DNA of 9,237 nucleotides from an uncultured Aquimonas sp. (GTDB lineage Bacteria > Pseudomonadota > Gammaproteobacteria > Xanthomonadales > Xanthomonadaceae), in contig CAMLOR010000118.1 of the NCBI GenBank assembly GCA_946481615.1, forward strand, positions 1-9,237, given 5' to 3'. A program made the position numbers and the translations under genes. Position 1 is the first letter of the stretch, and each line of letters begins with the position of its first letter. The notes under the pieces are model-generated. The model searched no databases. It was not told where the DNA came from and saw nothing but the letters and a program-made list of their open reading frames with translations. Positions 1 through 8,493 of this stretch are shown here, piece after piece.

Positions 1-183
1 GAAGGCAACGTGCCGCGCGAGGAAATGTGGCGCACCTTCAATTGCGGCATCGGCTTCGTGCTGATCGTGGCGCCGGGCGACGTCTCCGCCGTGCGTGCGG
101 CGCTCGATTCGCAGTCGCTGGCGAACTGGAGCATCGGCGCCGTGACGAAGGCGGCCGGCGTCGAGCGCGTGCGGATCGGCTGA
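1..183 (+). CDS. purM: Phosphoribosylformylglycinamidine cyclo-ligase (AIR synthetase), 3' end only
   Basis: The window opens inside this gene, in frame from base 1; the last 60 residues and a TGA stop at 181-183 are visible. The conserved C-terminal motif EMWRTFNCGIGFVLIV (residues 8-23 of the fragment) is the PurM signature around the glycine-rich end of the second domain. PurM converts FGAM to AIR with ATP, the fifth step of cytosolic de novo purine synthesis. It is followed directly by purN, with the stop and next start sharing one base (TGATG), as in many gammaproteobacteria. The start and the N-terminal ATP-binding part lie outside the window. Identity is strong because motif and neighbour agree. 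Confidence 0.95.
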   Translation, partial: EGNVPREEMWRTFNCGIGFVLIVAPGDVSAVRAALDSQSLANWSIGAVTKAAGVERVRIG

Positions 184-836
184 TGTTCCGCCTCGCGGTG
201 CTGGCCTCCGGCCGCGGCAGCAATTTCAATGCGATGGTGCAGGCCTGCGCGCGCGGCTACATCCCGGCGCAGGTCGTCGGGCTCTTCAGCGACAAGCCCG
301 CCTGCGGCGCGATGGACCTGGCACGTGCGCACGGCATTCCCGCGGTCGCGGTGCGGCCGCGCGAGCATCCTTCGCGCGAAGTCTTCGATGCGAAATTCTT
401 CGCCGCCGTCGACGAGGTTCAGCCCGACCTCATCGTGTGTGCGGGATATATGCGCCTCATCAGCGCGGCCGAAGCCAGCCGCCTCCAGGGACGCATGATC
501 AACATCCATCCATCGCTGCTGCCCCGCTATCCGGGGCTCGACACCCACGCGCGCGTGCTCGCCGCCGGCGATGCCGAGCACGGCGCCAGCGTGCATTACG
601 TGATCCCCGCGCTCGATGCGGGCCCGGTCATTTCGCAGGTGCGCGTACCGGTGCTGCCGGACGACGATGCCGAAGCGCTGGCCGCGCGCGTGATCGCACG
701 CGAGCACCCGCTGCTCACCGCGACCGTGCGCGAGATCGCGCGCGGCCGTCTGCGCATGGCGGGCGAAGGCGTGGAACTCGACGGCACGCCGCTGCGCGCG
801 CCTTTGCGGCTCACGCCCGAGGATCGTCTCGCATGA
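183..836 (+). CDS. purN: Phosphoribosylglycinamide formyltransferase (GAR transformylase)
   Basis: A 217-residue protein, close to the 212 residues of E. coli PurN. It transfers a formyl group from 10-formyl-THF to GAR in step three of purine synthesis, in the cytosol. Visible marks are the phosphate-binding loop LASGRGSN (residues 7-14), the folate and catalytic segment MINIHPSLLPRYPGLDTH (105-122) with N107 and H109, and the catalytic aspartate D145 in ALDAGPVISQ. These match the Asn-His-Asp triad known for the family. The ATG at 183 was chosen because it overlaps the purM stop by one base and gives the family's N-terminus; an open frame further upstream lacks family similarity and overlaps purM. 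No strong Shine-Dalgarno is seen, so translation is probably coupled to purM. Confidence 0.97.
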   Translation: MFRLAVLASGRGSNFNAMVQACARGYIPAQVVGLFSDKPACGAMDLARAHGIPAVAVRPREHPSREVFDAKFFAAVDEVQPDLIVCAGYMRLISAAEASRLQGRMINIHPSLLPRYPGLDTHARVLAAGDAEHGASVHYVIPALDAGPVISQVRVPVLPDDDAEALAARVIAREHPLLTATVREIARGRLRMAGEGVELDGTPLRAPLRLTPEDRLA

Positions 837-1531
837 CGCGCGTGTTGCTGTTCGCGCTGGCGCTGGCGGCGCCGGCGGCGTTCGCGCAGCCGGCACCCTA
901 CACCGCGGAGTACGAGGTGCTGCGCAACGGCAAGGCGCTCGGGCACGGCACGGTGACGCTGTCCGAAGAAGGCGACACCTGGCTGCTGACCAGCGTGACG
1001 CGCGGCACCGAAGGCCTGGCGGGCATCGCCGGCGTGGAGATCGTCGAGAAATCCATCCTGCAGTGGCGCGAAGGACGGCCCGAAACGCTGGACTACCAGT
1101 ACCGCCAGCAGGCCGCGTGGAAGAAACGCGAACGCAGCGTGCGCGTCGACATCGAGCACGGCCGCGTCACCAGCCGCGACAAGGACAGGGTGCACGAGTT
1201 CGTGTACGAGCCCTTCGTGCTGGACCGGCAAGTGGTGGCCCTGGCGATGGCCAACGATCTGGCGCAGGGCAAGCGTGGCGAACTGACTTACACCGTGGTC
1301 GATCGCGACCAGTTCGGTGCGCAGAAATATCGCGTGGCCGCGGAAGAAACGGTCGAAACTCCGGGCGGTCCGCAGCGCGCCCTGCGCGTGGAGCGCGTGC
1401 GCGAGGGCGAACCTGCGCGGGTGACGGTGACGTGGCTGGGAATCGACACCGGCTTCGTGCCGGTCAGGATCGTGCAGCGCGAATCGGATGGGGAGTCGTT
1501 CGAGATGCGGTTGGTTTCGTTGCGGCGGTAG
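833..1531 (+). CDS. Exported DUF3108-family protein of unknown function
   Basis: A 232-residue protein with a likely Sec signal peptide: a short basic start (MTR), a hydrophobic stretch at residues 4-16, and a probable cleavage after AFA at residue 18. The mature part looks like beta-rich repeats of the DUF3108 type (YTAEYEVLRNGKALGHGTV near the start, GFVPVRIVQRES near the end). It has no later membrane segment and no lipobox cysteine, so it is probably periplasmic. The ATG at 833 overlaps the purN stop (ATGA) and is preceded by GAGGA at 819-823, nine bases away; a longer open frame from 437 lies inside purN and is not credible. Position behind purN suggests co-transcription, but no link to purine synthesis is evident. 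I infer the family from recalled similarity; function is unknown. Confidence 0.85.
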   Translation: MTRVLLFALALAAPAAFAQPAPYTAEYEVLRNGKALGHGTVTLSEEGDTWLLTSVTRGTEGLAGIAGVEIVEKSILQWREGRPETLDYQYRQQAAWKKRERSVRVDIEHGRVTSRDKDRVHEFVYEPFVLDRQVVALAMANDLAQGKRGELTYTVVDRDQFGAQKYRVAAEETVETPGGPQRALRVERVREGEPARVTVTWLGIDTGFVPVRIVQRESDGESFEMRLVSLRR

Positions 1532-1532
1532 G

Positions 1533-1628
1533 CCCCCATCCCGGCCTTCCCCCGCAAGCGGGGGAAGGGGAAGTGCGGTGCCTCGCTTTGCTCCTTCCCC
1601 CGCTTGCGGGGGAAGGCCGGGATGGGGG
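1533..1628. repeat. Large palindromic REP-like element in a convergent gap, possible bidirectional terminator
   Basis: Arms at 1533-1570 and 1591-1628 are reverse complements over 38 bases with one mismatch (the outer 36 bp pair perfectly), around a 20-base loop. Each arm also holds a smaller hairpin of its own: an 11-bp stem, CCTTCCCCCGC against GCGGGGGAAGG, around AA. The element starts one base after the DUF3108 stop and ends on the base before the murA stop, so it fills the convergent intergenic space. The composition is unlike coding sequence. Similar C-rich palindromes are, as I recall, dispersed through Xanthomonadaceae genomes. A role in ending transcription from both sides is inferred; there is no U-tract, so it is not a canonical intrinsic terminator. 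Confidence 0.9.
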
Positions 1629-4354
<2,726 letters not shown>

Positions 4355-4370
4355 CCCTCACGGAGTCCGC

Positions 4371-4922
4371 ATGTCCGCCTATCTCGCCAATCTCCCGCCC
4401 GATCTGCTCGAACGCGCCGCGCGCATCAAGCTGCTGGCGCTCGACGTCGACGGCACGCTCAGCGACGGCCGCCTGTGGTTCACCAGCGAGGGCAAGGAGA
4501 TCAAGTCCTTCAGCGTGGTCGACGGCCTGGGCATGAAGCTGCTGCACGACTACGGCGTGGAAGTGGCGCTGATCACCGCGCGCGACAGCCCCATCGTGCA
4601 GCAGCGCGCGCGCGAGCTGGGCCTGCGCCATGTCTACCAGGGCAGCCGCGACAAGCTCGAAAGCCTGATGCACCTTTCCCGCGCGCTGTCGGTGAAGTCC
4701 GAGCAGATCGCCTATATGGGCGACGACCTGCCCGACCTGCCCGTGCTGCGCACCGTCGGTCTCGCGGCCGCGCCCGCCAACGCGCACCCCTGGATCCGCG
4801 AGCGCGTGCACTGCGTGACGCCGGCCAGCGGCGGCGACGGCGCCGTGCGCCAGCTGTGCGACGTGATCCTGGTGGCGCAGGGCAAGGTCGAGGCGCTGCT
4901 GCGCCGCTACACGCCGGCATGA
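4371..4922 (+). CDS. kdsC: 3-deoxy-D-manno-octulosonate 8-phosphate phosphatase
   Basis: A 183-residue HAD-superfamily phosphatase (E. coli KdsC has 188). It removes phosphate from Kdo-8-P to give Kdo, the inner-core sugar that joins lipid A to the LPS core; cytosolic, probably a tetramer as in the family. Motif I is ALDVDGTLSDG (23-33), with D25 as nucleophile and D27 as acid/base. Motif II is LITARD (67-72, T69), the motif III lysine is K95 in SRDKLE, and motif IV is GDDLPDLPVL (117-126). There is no cap domain insert, as expected for the C0 group. The ATG at 4371 has CGGAG at 4361-4365, five bases before it, and lies 16 bases after kdsD. Confidence 0.97.
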   Translation: MSAYLANLPPDLLERAARIKLLALDVDGTLSDGRLWFTSEGKEIKSFSVVDGLGMKLLHDYGVEVALITARDSPIVQQRARELGLRHVYQGSRDKLESLMHLSRALSVKSEQIAYMGDDLPDLPVLRTVGLAAAPANAHPWIRERVHCVTPASGGDGAVRQLCDVILVAQGKVEALLRRYTPA

Positions 4923-5485
4923 TGCTGCCGCGCTGGACGCCCGGCGCGCTGCTGCTGGTGGTGGCGGCCGCCACCGGCTGGCTGGTGTGGCAGTTGCAAC
5001 GCGGCGAGGAACCGCCGCCGCTGTACGGCCCGCCGCGTTCGGACTACGTGCTGATCGATTTCGAAATGGTCGCGCTCGACGAGAACGGCGCCGAATCCTT
5101 CCGCGTGAACGGACCGATGCTCGCGCGCCACCCGCACCTGGGCACGCTGGACGTGAAGGAACCGCGCTTCCGCTTTCCGGATTCGAACGGCGGGCTCTGG
5201 GATGCCAGCGCGGGCCGGGCCTGGGTATCGCAGCGCGGCGACGAACTGCGCCTGCGCGAGGACGTGCGGTTCGACGGCCCGCCCGGCGACGAGGGCGCAC
5301 GCATCGCGCTGCGCACGCCCGAGCTCACCGTGCTGCCCAAGGAGAACACGGTGCACAACGAAAGCGCCGTGACCGTCACGGGGCCCGGCTCTATACTGCG
5401 CGGCCGCAACCTGCGCGCCGATCTGGACGCGCGACGTTTCCGACTCTCCCAGGCCAAGGGCAACTATGCGCCGTCGTCACCCTGA
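4919..5485 (+). CDS. lptC: LPS export protein LptC
   Basis: A 188-residue bitopic inner-membrane protein (E. coli LptC has 191). LptC couples the LptB2FG extractor to the LptA bridge. A short N-terminal arm (MMLPRWTP) is followed by one membrane segment at about 9-25 and a periplasmic beta-jellyroll. DYVLIDFEMVALDENGAESF (43-62) is the recognisable LptC start of the jellyroll. The first ATG (4919) overlaps the kdsC stop as ATGA; a second ATG follows at once (4922, TGATG) and would remove one residue. I keep the first. The 3' end overlaps lptA by 20 bases. A likely promoter for lptAB is embedded near its end. Confidence 0.93.
   Translation: MMLPRWTPGALLLVVAAATGWLVWQLQRGEEPPPLYGPPRSDYVLIDFEMVALDENGAESFRVNGPMLARHPHLGTLDVKEPRFRFPDSNGGLWDASAGRAWVSQRGDELRLREDVRFDGPPGDEGARIALRTPELTVLPKENTVHNESAVTVTGPGSILRGRNLRADLDARRFRLSQAKGNYAPSSP
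5369..5397 (+). promoter_or_regulatory. lptA: Internal sigma-70-type promoter in lptC for lptA-lptB
   Basis: GTGACC at 5369-5374 (four of six against TTGACA) and TATACT at 5392-5397 (five of six against TATAAT) are separated by exactly 17 bases. The predicted start is near 5404, about 62 bases before the lptA ATG. In the lptC frame the -10 is made by TCT ATA CTG; ATA for isoleucine is rare in such GC-rich genes, which suggests the box is kept for its own sake. E. coli is known to carry an lptAB promoter inside lptC (sigma-E dependent); I see no good sigma-E site here. Confidence 0.55.
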
Positions 5486-6005
5486 ACTCCTGCTCGGCCT
5501 CGTCCTGGCGCTGGCGGCCGCTGCCGCGGCTGCGCGCGAATCCGATCGCCAGCAGTCGATGAGCGTGGAAGCCGACGACATCGACGCCACGATGGACGAG
5601 ACCAGCGAGTCGAAGCTGATCGGCAACGTGCGCATCACGCAGGGTACCCTGCTCATCACCGCCGGCCAGGCCACCATCTCGCGCAACGAAGGCGAGATCC
5701 GCCGCGTCGTGCTGGACGGCACGCCGGCCACGATGCAGCAGGACAACGACCAGGGCGTGACCATGAAGGCCAACGCCACGCGCATCGACTACGACGTCAC
5801 GGGCGAGACCGTCGTGCTCACCGGCAACGTGGCCGTCGACCAGGGCGCCGACACCCTGCGCGGCGAGCGCATCACCTACGACCTCAAGAACGGCCGCCTC
5901 AACGCCAGCGGCGAAGGCAGCGGCGAGCGTGGACGCATCCGCATGACGATCCAGCCGCGCCCGAAGGCCGAAGACGCGCCCAAGCCCGAGGGCAACCAGC
6001 CTTGA
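5466..6005 (+). CDS. lptA: LPS transport periplasmic protein LptA
   Basis: A 179-residue periplasmic protein (E. coli LptA has 185). LptA oligomers form the groove along which LPS crosses the periplasm from LptC to LptD. The signal peptide has a basic start (MRRRHPE), a hydrophobic core at about 8-16 and a run of seven alanines (17-23) with probable cleavage around 21-23. The mature part is an OstA/LptA jellyroll: [43 protein letters not shown] and [15 protein letters not shown]. The tail is rich in P, K, E and N and probably disordered. The ATG at 5466 has AAGGG at 5456-5460, five bases before it, inside lptC. The stop shares one base with the lptB ATG. Confidence 0.96.
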   Translation: MRRRHPELLLGLVLALAAAAAAARESDRQQSMSVEADDIDATMDETSESKLIGNVRITQGTLLITAGQATISRNEGEIRRVVLDGTPATMQQDNDQGVTMKANATRIDYDVTGETVVLTGNVAVDQGADTLRGERITYDLKNGRLNASGEGSGERGRIRMTIQPRPKAEDAPKPEGNQP

Positions 6006-6724
6006 TGCTGGCCGCGCGTTCGCTGCGCAAGAAGTACCGCGCGCGCGAAGTCGTCCGGGATTTCAGCCTCGAACTGCGCCAGGGCGAAGTCGTCGGCCTG
6101 CTGGGGCCGAACGGCGCGGGCAAGACCACCTGCTTCTACATGATCGTGGGCCTGGTGCCGGCCGACGGCGGCAGCATCGTGCTCGACGGCACCGACATCA
6201 CCGCGCTGCCGATGCATGCGCGCGCGCGCCGCGGCGTGGGCTACCTGCCGCAGGAACCTTCGGTGTTCCGCCGGCTGTCGGTGTCCGACAACGTGATGGC
6301 GGTGCTCGAGCTGCGCGAAGACCTCACCCCGCAGCAACGCGAAGCCGAACTGCAGGCCCTGCTCGACGAACTGCAGGTGGCGCACGTCGCCGACCAGGCC
6401 GGCGCCTCGCTCTCCGGCGGCGAGCGGCGCCGCGTGGAGATCGCGCGTGCGCTGGCCGGCCGGCCGCGACTGATGCTGCTCGACGAACCGTTCGCGGGCG
6501 TCGACCCGATTTCCGTCGGCGAGATCCAGAAGATCATCCGGCATCTGAAGACGCGCGGCATCGGCGTGCTGATCACCGATCACAACGTGCGCGAAACGCT
6601 CGGCATCTGCGATCGCGCCTACATCCTCAACGAAGGCAAGGTGCTGGCGCAGGGCACGCCCAAGGCGGTGCTGGCCGACCCGGAGGTGCGGCGCGTGTAT
6701 CTGGGTGAAGGGTTCCGGATGTAG
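6005..6724 (+). CDS. lptB: LPS export ABC transporter ATP-binding protein LptB
   Basis: A 239-residue ABC ATPase (E. coli LptB has 241) that drives LPS extraction from the inner membrane as an LptB2FG complex with LptC. Walker A is GPNGAGKTT (34-42, K40), the Q-loop is [14 protein letters not shown] (Q83), the signature is LSGGERRR (136-143), Walker B is LMLLDEPF (156-163, D160 and catalytic E161), and the switch histidine is H193 in ITDHNVRE. The C-terminus [10 protein letters not shown] is the LptB-specific tail. The ATG at 6005 shares a base with the lptA stop (TGATG); a TTG at 6002 would add one residue but is less likely. lptF and lptG are not in the window, as usual. Confidence 0.98.
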   Translation: MLAARSLRKKYRAREVVRDFSLELRQGEVVGLLGPNGAGKTTCFYMIVGLVPADGGSIVLDGTDITALPMHARARRGVGYLPQEPSVFRRLSVSDNVMAVLELREDLTPQQREAELQALLDELQVAHVADQAGASLSGGERRRVEIARALAGRPRLMLLDEPFAGVDPISVGEIQKIIRHLKTRGIGVLITDHNVRETLGICDRAYILNEGKVLAQGTPKAVLADPEVRRVYLGEGFRM

Positions 6725-6754
6725 GTGGAATCGTGCGGGGACTGGGGCGTGGGA

Positions 6755-6833
6755 TTCGACAAGCTCACCCCGAACGGTTCCCGCAATCCCGCACACCAAC
6801 CTTGCGACCACCGTTCGCGGTGAGCCTGTCGAA
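6755..6833. repeat. REP-like inverted pair between lptB and rpoN
   Basis: Two 23-base units face each other: 6755-6777 (beginning TTCGACAAGCTCACC) and 6811-6833 (whose complement begins TTCGACAGGCTCACC). They pair at 21 of 23 positions across a 33-base spacer, with one further matching base on the inner side. Units built on TTCGACAGGCTCACC...CGAACGG are, as I recall, dispersed in large numbers in many proteobacterial genomes. The pair can fold into a hairpin after lptB and may protect or end that transcript; it lacks a U-tract. Confidence 0.85.
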
Positions 6834-6870
6834 CCGTCGCCCCGTTCCCCACCGCTTCTCGCAATCTGCA

Positions 6871-6889
6871 CGAAGCTAGCCCCGCTTCG
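6871..6889 (+). other. Small hairpin in the lptB-rpoN gap
   Basis: CGAAGC at 6871-6876 and GCTTCG at 6884-6889 form a 6-bp stem with a 7-base loop; no T-tract follows (the next bases are GGAAACTATTT). It may be a weak terminator or chance. The rest of the 241-base gap (6725-6965) holds no credible gene. Confidence 0.2.
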
Positions 6890-6905
6890 GGAAACTATTT
6901 CCGGC

Positions 6906-6921
6906 TGGCCCGAATAGTGCA
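6906..6921 (+). promoter_or_regulatory. rpoN: Candidate sigma-54 (-24/-12) promoter of rpoN
   Basis: TGGCCCGAATAGTGCA fits the consensus TGGCACG-N4-TTGCA at all but two constrained positions. The essential GG (6907-6908) and GC (6919-6920) are intact and exactly 10 bases apart; the base before, C at 6905, also fits the consensus Y. The predicted start is near 6932, giving a leader of about 34 bases. If used, sigma-54 would act on its own gene and need an enhancer-binding protein. I see no obvious enhancer repeat nearby apart from the REP-like pair 70-150 bases upstream. Confidence 0.45.
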
Positions 6922-6953
6922 GTCAGCCGCGTTCGCGACCGCATCGGCCCGGT

Positions 6954-6959
6954 TACGAT
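6954..6959 (+). promoter_or_regulatory. rpoN: Alternative -10 box close to the rpoN start
   Basis: TACGAT matches TATAAT at four of six positions. The best -35, TTCGCG at 6932-6937 with a 16-base spacer, is poor. Transcription would begin at about 6966, on the GTG itself, giving a leaderless message. This fits the absence of a Shine-Dalgarno but is weak evidence. Confidence 0.25.
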
Positions 6960-6965
6960 AGCGGC

Positions 6966-8408
6966 GTGAAGCCCGCCCTCCAGCTCAAACTCGGTCAACA
7001 TCTCACCCTGACGCCGCAGCTGCGCCAGGCCATCCGCCTGCTGCAGTTGTCGAGCATCGAGCTGGAACAGGAGATCACCACCGCGCTCGAATCCAACCCG
7101 CTGCTCGAGCGCCCCGAAGACGCCGAGCCGGTGCCGGAAACCACCGCCGAAGGCGAAACCCCGGAGCGCGCCGAAGCCGAGGCCGAGGCCGAAACACCCA
7201 AGACCGAGGAAGCCGAGGACTTCGCCGAGCCCGAGTGGCCGGAAGACGACTATTCCTCGTCCGGCAGCGGCAGCAAGGCCGATGGCGACGAGGGCGAGCG
7301 CGAAAGCGTGGCCGGCGCCGTCACCGAAGACCTACAGGATCATCTGCTCTGGCAGCTCAATCTCACTCCGATGTCGGCGCGCGACCGCTCGATCGGCGTG
7401 GCCATCATCGAAGGCATCGGCGAGGACGGTTATCTGTCCGAATCGATCGAGGCGATCCAGGCCGCGCTGCGGCCCGAGATCGAGGCCGAGCCCGCCGAGA
7501 TCGAAGCCGTGCTGCACCGCGTGCAGCGCTTCGATCCGCTCGGCGTGGCCGCCCGCAGCCTGGCCGAAAGCCTGCTGGTGCAGCTCTCGGCGCTGCCGGA
7601 GGAAACCGAAGGCGTGGCGCTGGCGCGCCGCATCGCCGAGGGCCATCTGGAAGCCCTGGCCAAGCTCGGCCCCGACAAACTCGGCAGCCAGCTCGGCGCC
7701 GCCTGCGAGGACATGGCCGCGGCCGTGAGCCTGCTGCGCTCGCTCGATCCGCGCCCCGGCGCCCAGATCGCGTCCTCGGCGCCCGAATACGTCTCGCCGG
7801 ATGCCTATGCCTACCGCCACAACGGCGTCTGGAAGGTGGCGCTGGCGCCCGGCTGCCGGCCCCAGCTCGGCATCAACCGCCACTACGAAAGCCTGATCGC
7901 GCGCGCCGGCAAGGGCGATGCGGCTTATCTGCGCGGCCAGCTGCAGGAGGCGCGCTGGCTGATCAAGAGTCTCATGACACGCGCGGACACCGTGCAGCGC
8001 GTGGCCGGCTGCATCGTCAAGCACCAGACCGGTTTCCTCGAACACGGCCCGGAAGCCATGCGGCCGCTGGTGCTGCGCGAGGTGGCCGATGAACTCGGCC
8101 TGCACGAGAGCACGATTTCACGCGTAACCACTCGCAAATATTTGCATACGCCGAGAGGCACGTTCGAGTTCAAGCACTTTTTTTCCTCCAGTCTTGCCAC
8201 CACGGATGGAGGAAGCGCCTCGTCCACCGCCATCCAGGCGATGATCAAGCGCTTGATCGAACAGGAGGACCCGCGACGGCCACTCTCGGATGCCCGGCTC
8301 GCAGACGACCTCAAGGCCGCGGGGATCACCGTGGCCCGGCGAACCGTGGCAAAATATCGCGAAGCGATGAACATCCCTTCGTCCAACGAGCGTCAGCGCC
8401 TCGCCTGA
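6966..8408 (+). CDS. rpoN: RNA polymerase sigma-54 factor
   Basis: A 480-residue sigma-54 (E. coli has 477). It directs RNA polymerase to -24/-12 promoters that need an ATP-using activator. Region I is MKPALQLKLGQHLTLTPQLR and onward to ALESNPLLE (1-48). Region II (about 50-115) is very acidic, with a four-fold Ala-Glu run. The core-binding domain spans about 120-310. The helix-turn-helix region, LVLREVADELGLHESTISRV, begins at 368, with HTPRGTFEF after it. The RpoN box ARRTVAKYRE (457-466) is the -24 reader. The GTG at 6966 yields the family N-terminus and is the only start before an in-frame TAG at 6915; no Shine-Dalgarno precedes it. Codons at about 8115-8220 are more AT-rich than elsewhere. 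Gene order with hpf and ptsN is conserved. Confidence 0.98.
   Translation: MKPALQLKLGQHLTLTPQLRQAIRLLQLSSIELEQEITTALESNPLLERPEDAEPVPETTAEGETPERAEAEAEAETPKTEEAEDFAEPEWPEDDYSSSGSGSKADGDEGERESVAGAVTEDLQDHLLWQLNLTPMSARDRSIGVAIIEGIGEDGYLSESIEAIQAALRPEIEAEPAEIEAVLHRVQRFDPLGVAARSLAESLLVQLSALPEETEGVALARRIAEGHLEALAKLGPDKLGSQLGAACEDMAAAVSLLRSLDPRPGAQIASSAPEYVSPDAYAYRHNGVWKVALAPGCRPQLGINRHYESLIARAGKGDAAYLRGQLQEARWLIKSLMTRADTVQRVAGCIVKHQTGFLEHGPEAMRPLVLREVADELGLHESTISRVTTRKYLHTPRGTFEFKHFFSSSLATTDGGSASSTAIQAMIKRLIEQEDPRRPLSDARLADDLKAAGITVARRTVAKYREAMNIPSSNERQRLA
7170..7193 (+). repeat. Four tandem GCCGAR hexamers in the acidic region of rpoN
   Basis: Four consecutive in-frame copies of GCCGA(A/G) encode Ala-Glu four times (residues 69-76) within region II, which is poorly conserved and variable in length across the family. 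Length changes in multiples of six bases would keep the frame. Probably tolerated drift in a flexible linker. Confidence 0.6.
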
Positions 8409-8425
8409 CTCCCCCGCTCCACTTT

Positions 8426-8456
8426 CGACCGCTCCGGTCGGCCGCGAACCGGCCGG
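8426..8456 (+). other. Two mutually exclusive hairpins between rpoN and hpf
   Basis: CGACCG (8426-8431) pairs with CGGTCG (8435-8440) around CTC. Alternatively CCGGTCGG (8434-8441) pairs with CCGGCCGG (8449-8456), with one G-U, around CCGCGAA. The two share bases 8434-8440. No T-tract follows, so read-through into hpf is likely. The whole 85-base gap (8409-8493) shows no clear promoter. Confidence 0.35.
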
Positions 8457-8481
8457 CGCGCCCGTGTGTGTCACGCGCAAC

Positions 8482-8487
8482 AGGAGG
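8482..8487 (+). promoter_or_regulatory. hpf: Perfect Shine-Dalgarno of hpf
   Basis: AGGAGG lies six bases before the ATG at 8494. It is the only full-consensus ribosome-binding site seen in the window and decides the start: an in-frame GTG at 8464 upstream would place this site inside the coding sequence. Confidence 0.85.
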
Positions 8488-8493
8488 TCCAGC

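Noticed and set aside
437..832. A 132-codon upstream extension of the DUF3108 frame.
   Set aside because: It overlaps purN entirely and reads as arginine-rich shadow. The ATG at 833 with a ribosome-binding site and signal peptide explains the gene.
1533..1628. Reading the palindrome as a CRISPR repeat or an IS end.
   Set aside because: There are only two inverted units, no spacers of regular length, no transposase and no target-site duplication that I can identify.
6002..6004. A TTG start for lptB.
   Set aside because: It would add one residue only. The ATG at 6005 overlaps the lptA stop in the usual TGATG manner.
6705..6917. A 70-codon frame across the lptB-rpoN gap.
   Set aside because: It starts inside lptB and runs through the REP-like repeats. 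It has no ribosome-binding site and no family resemblance.
8464..8493. An upstream GTG start for hpf adding ten residues.
   Set aside because: The perfect AGGAGG at 8482-8487 would then be coding, and the family N-terminus begins at the ATG at 8494.
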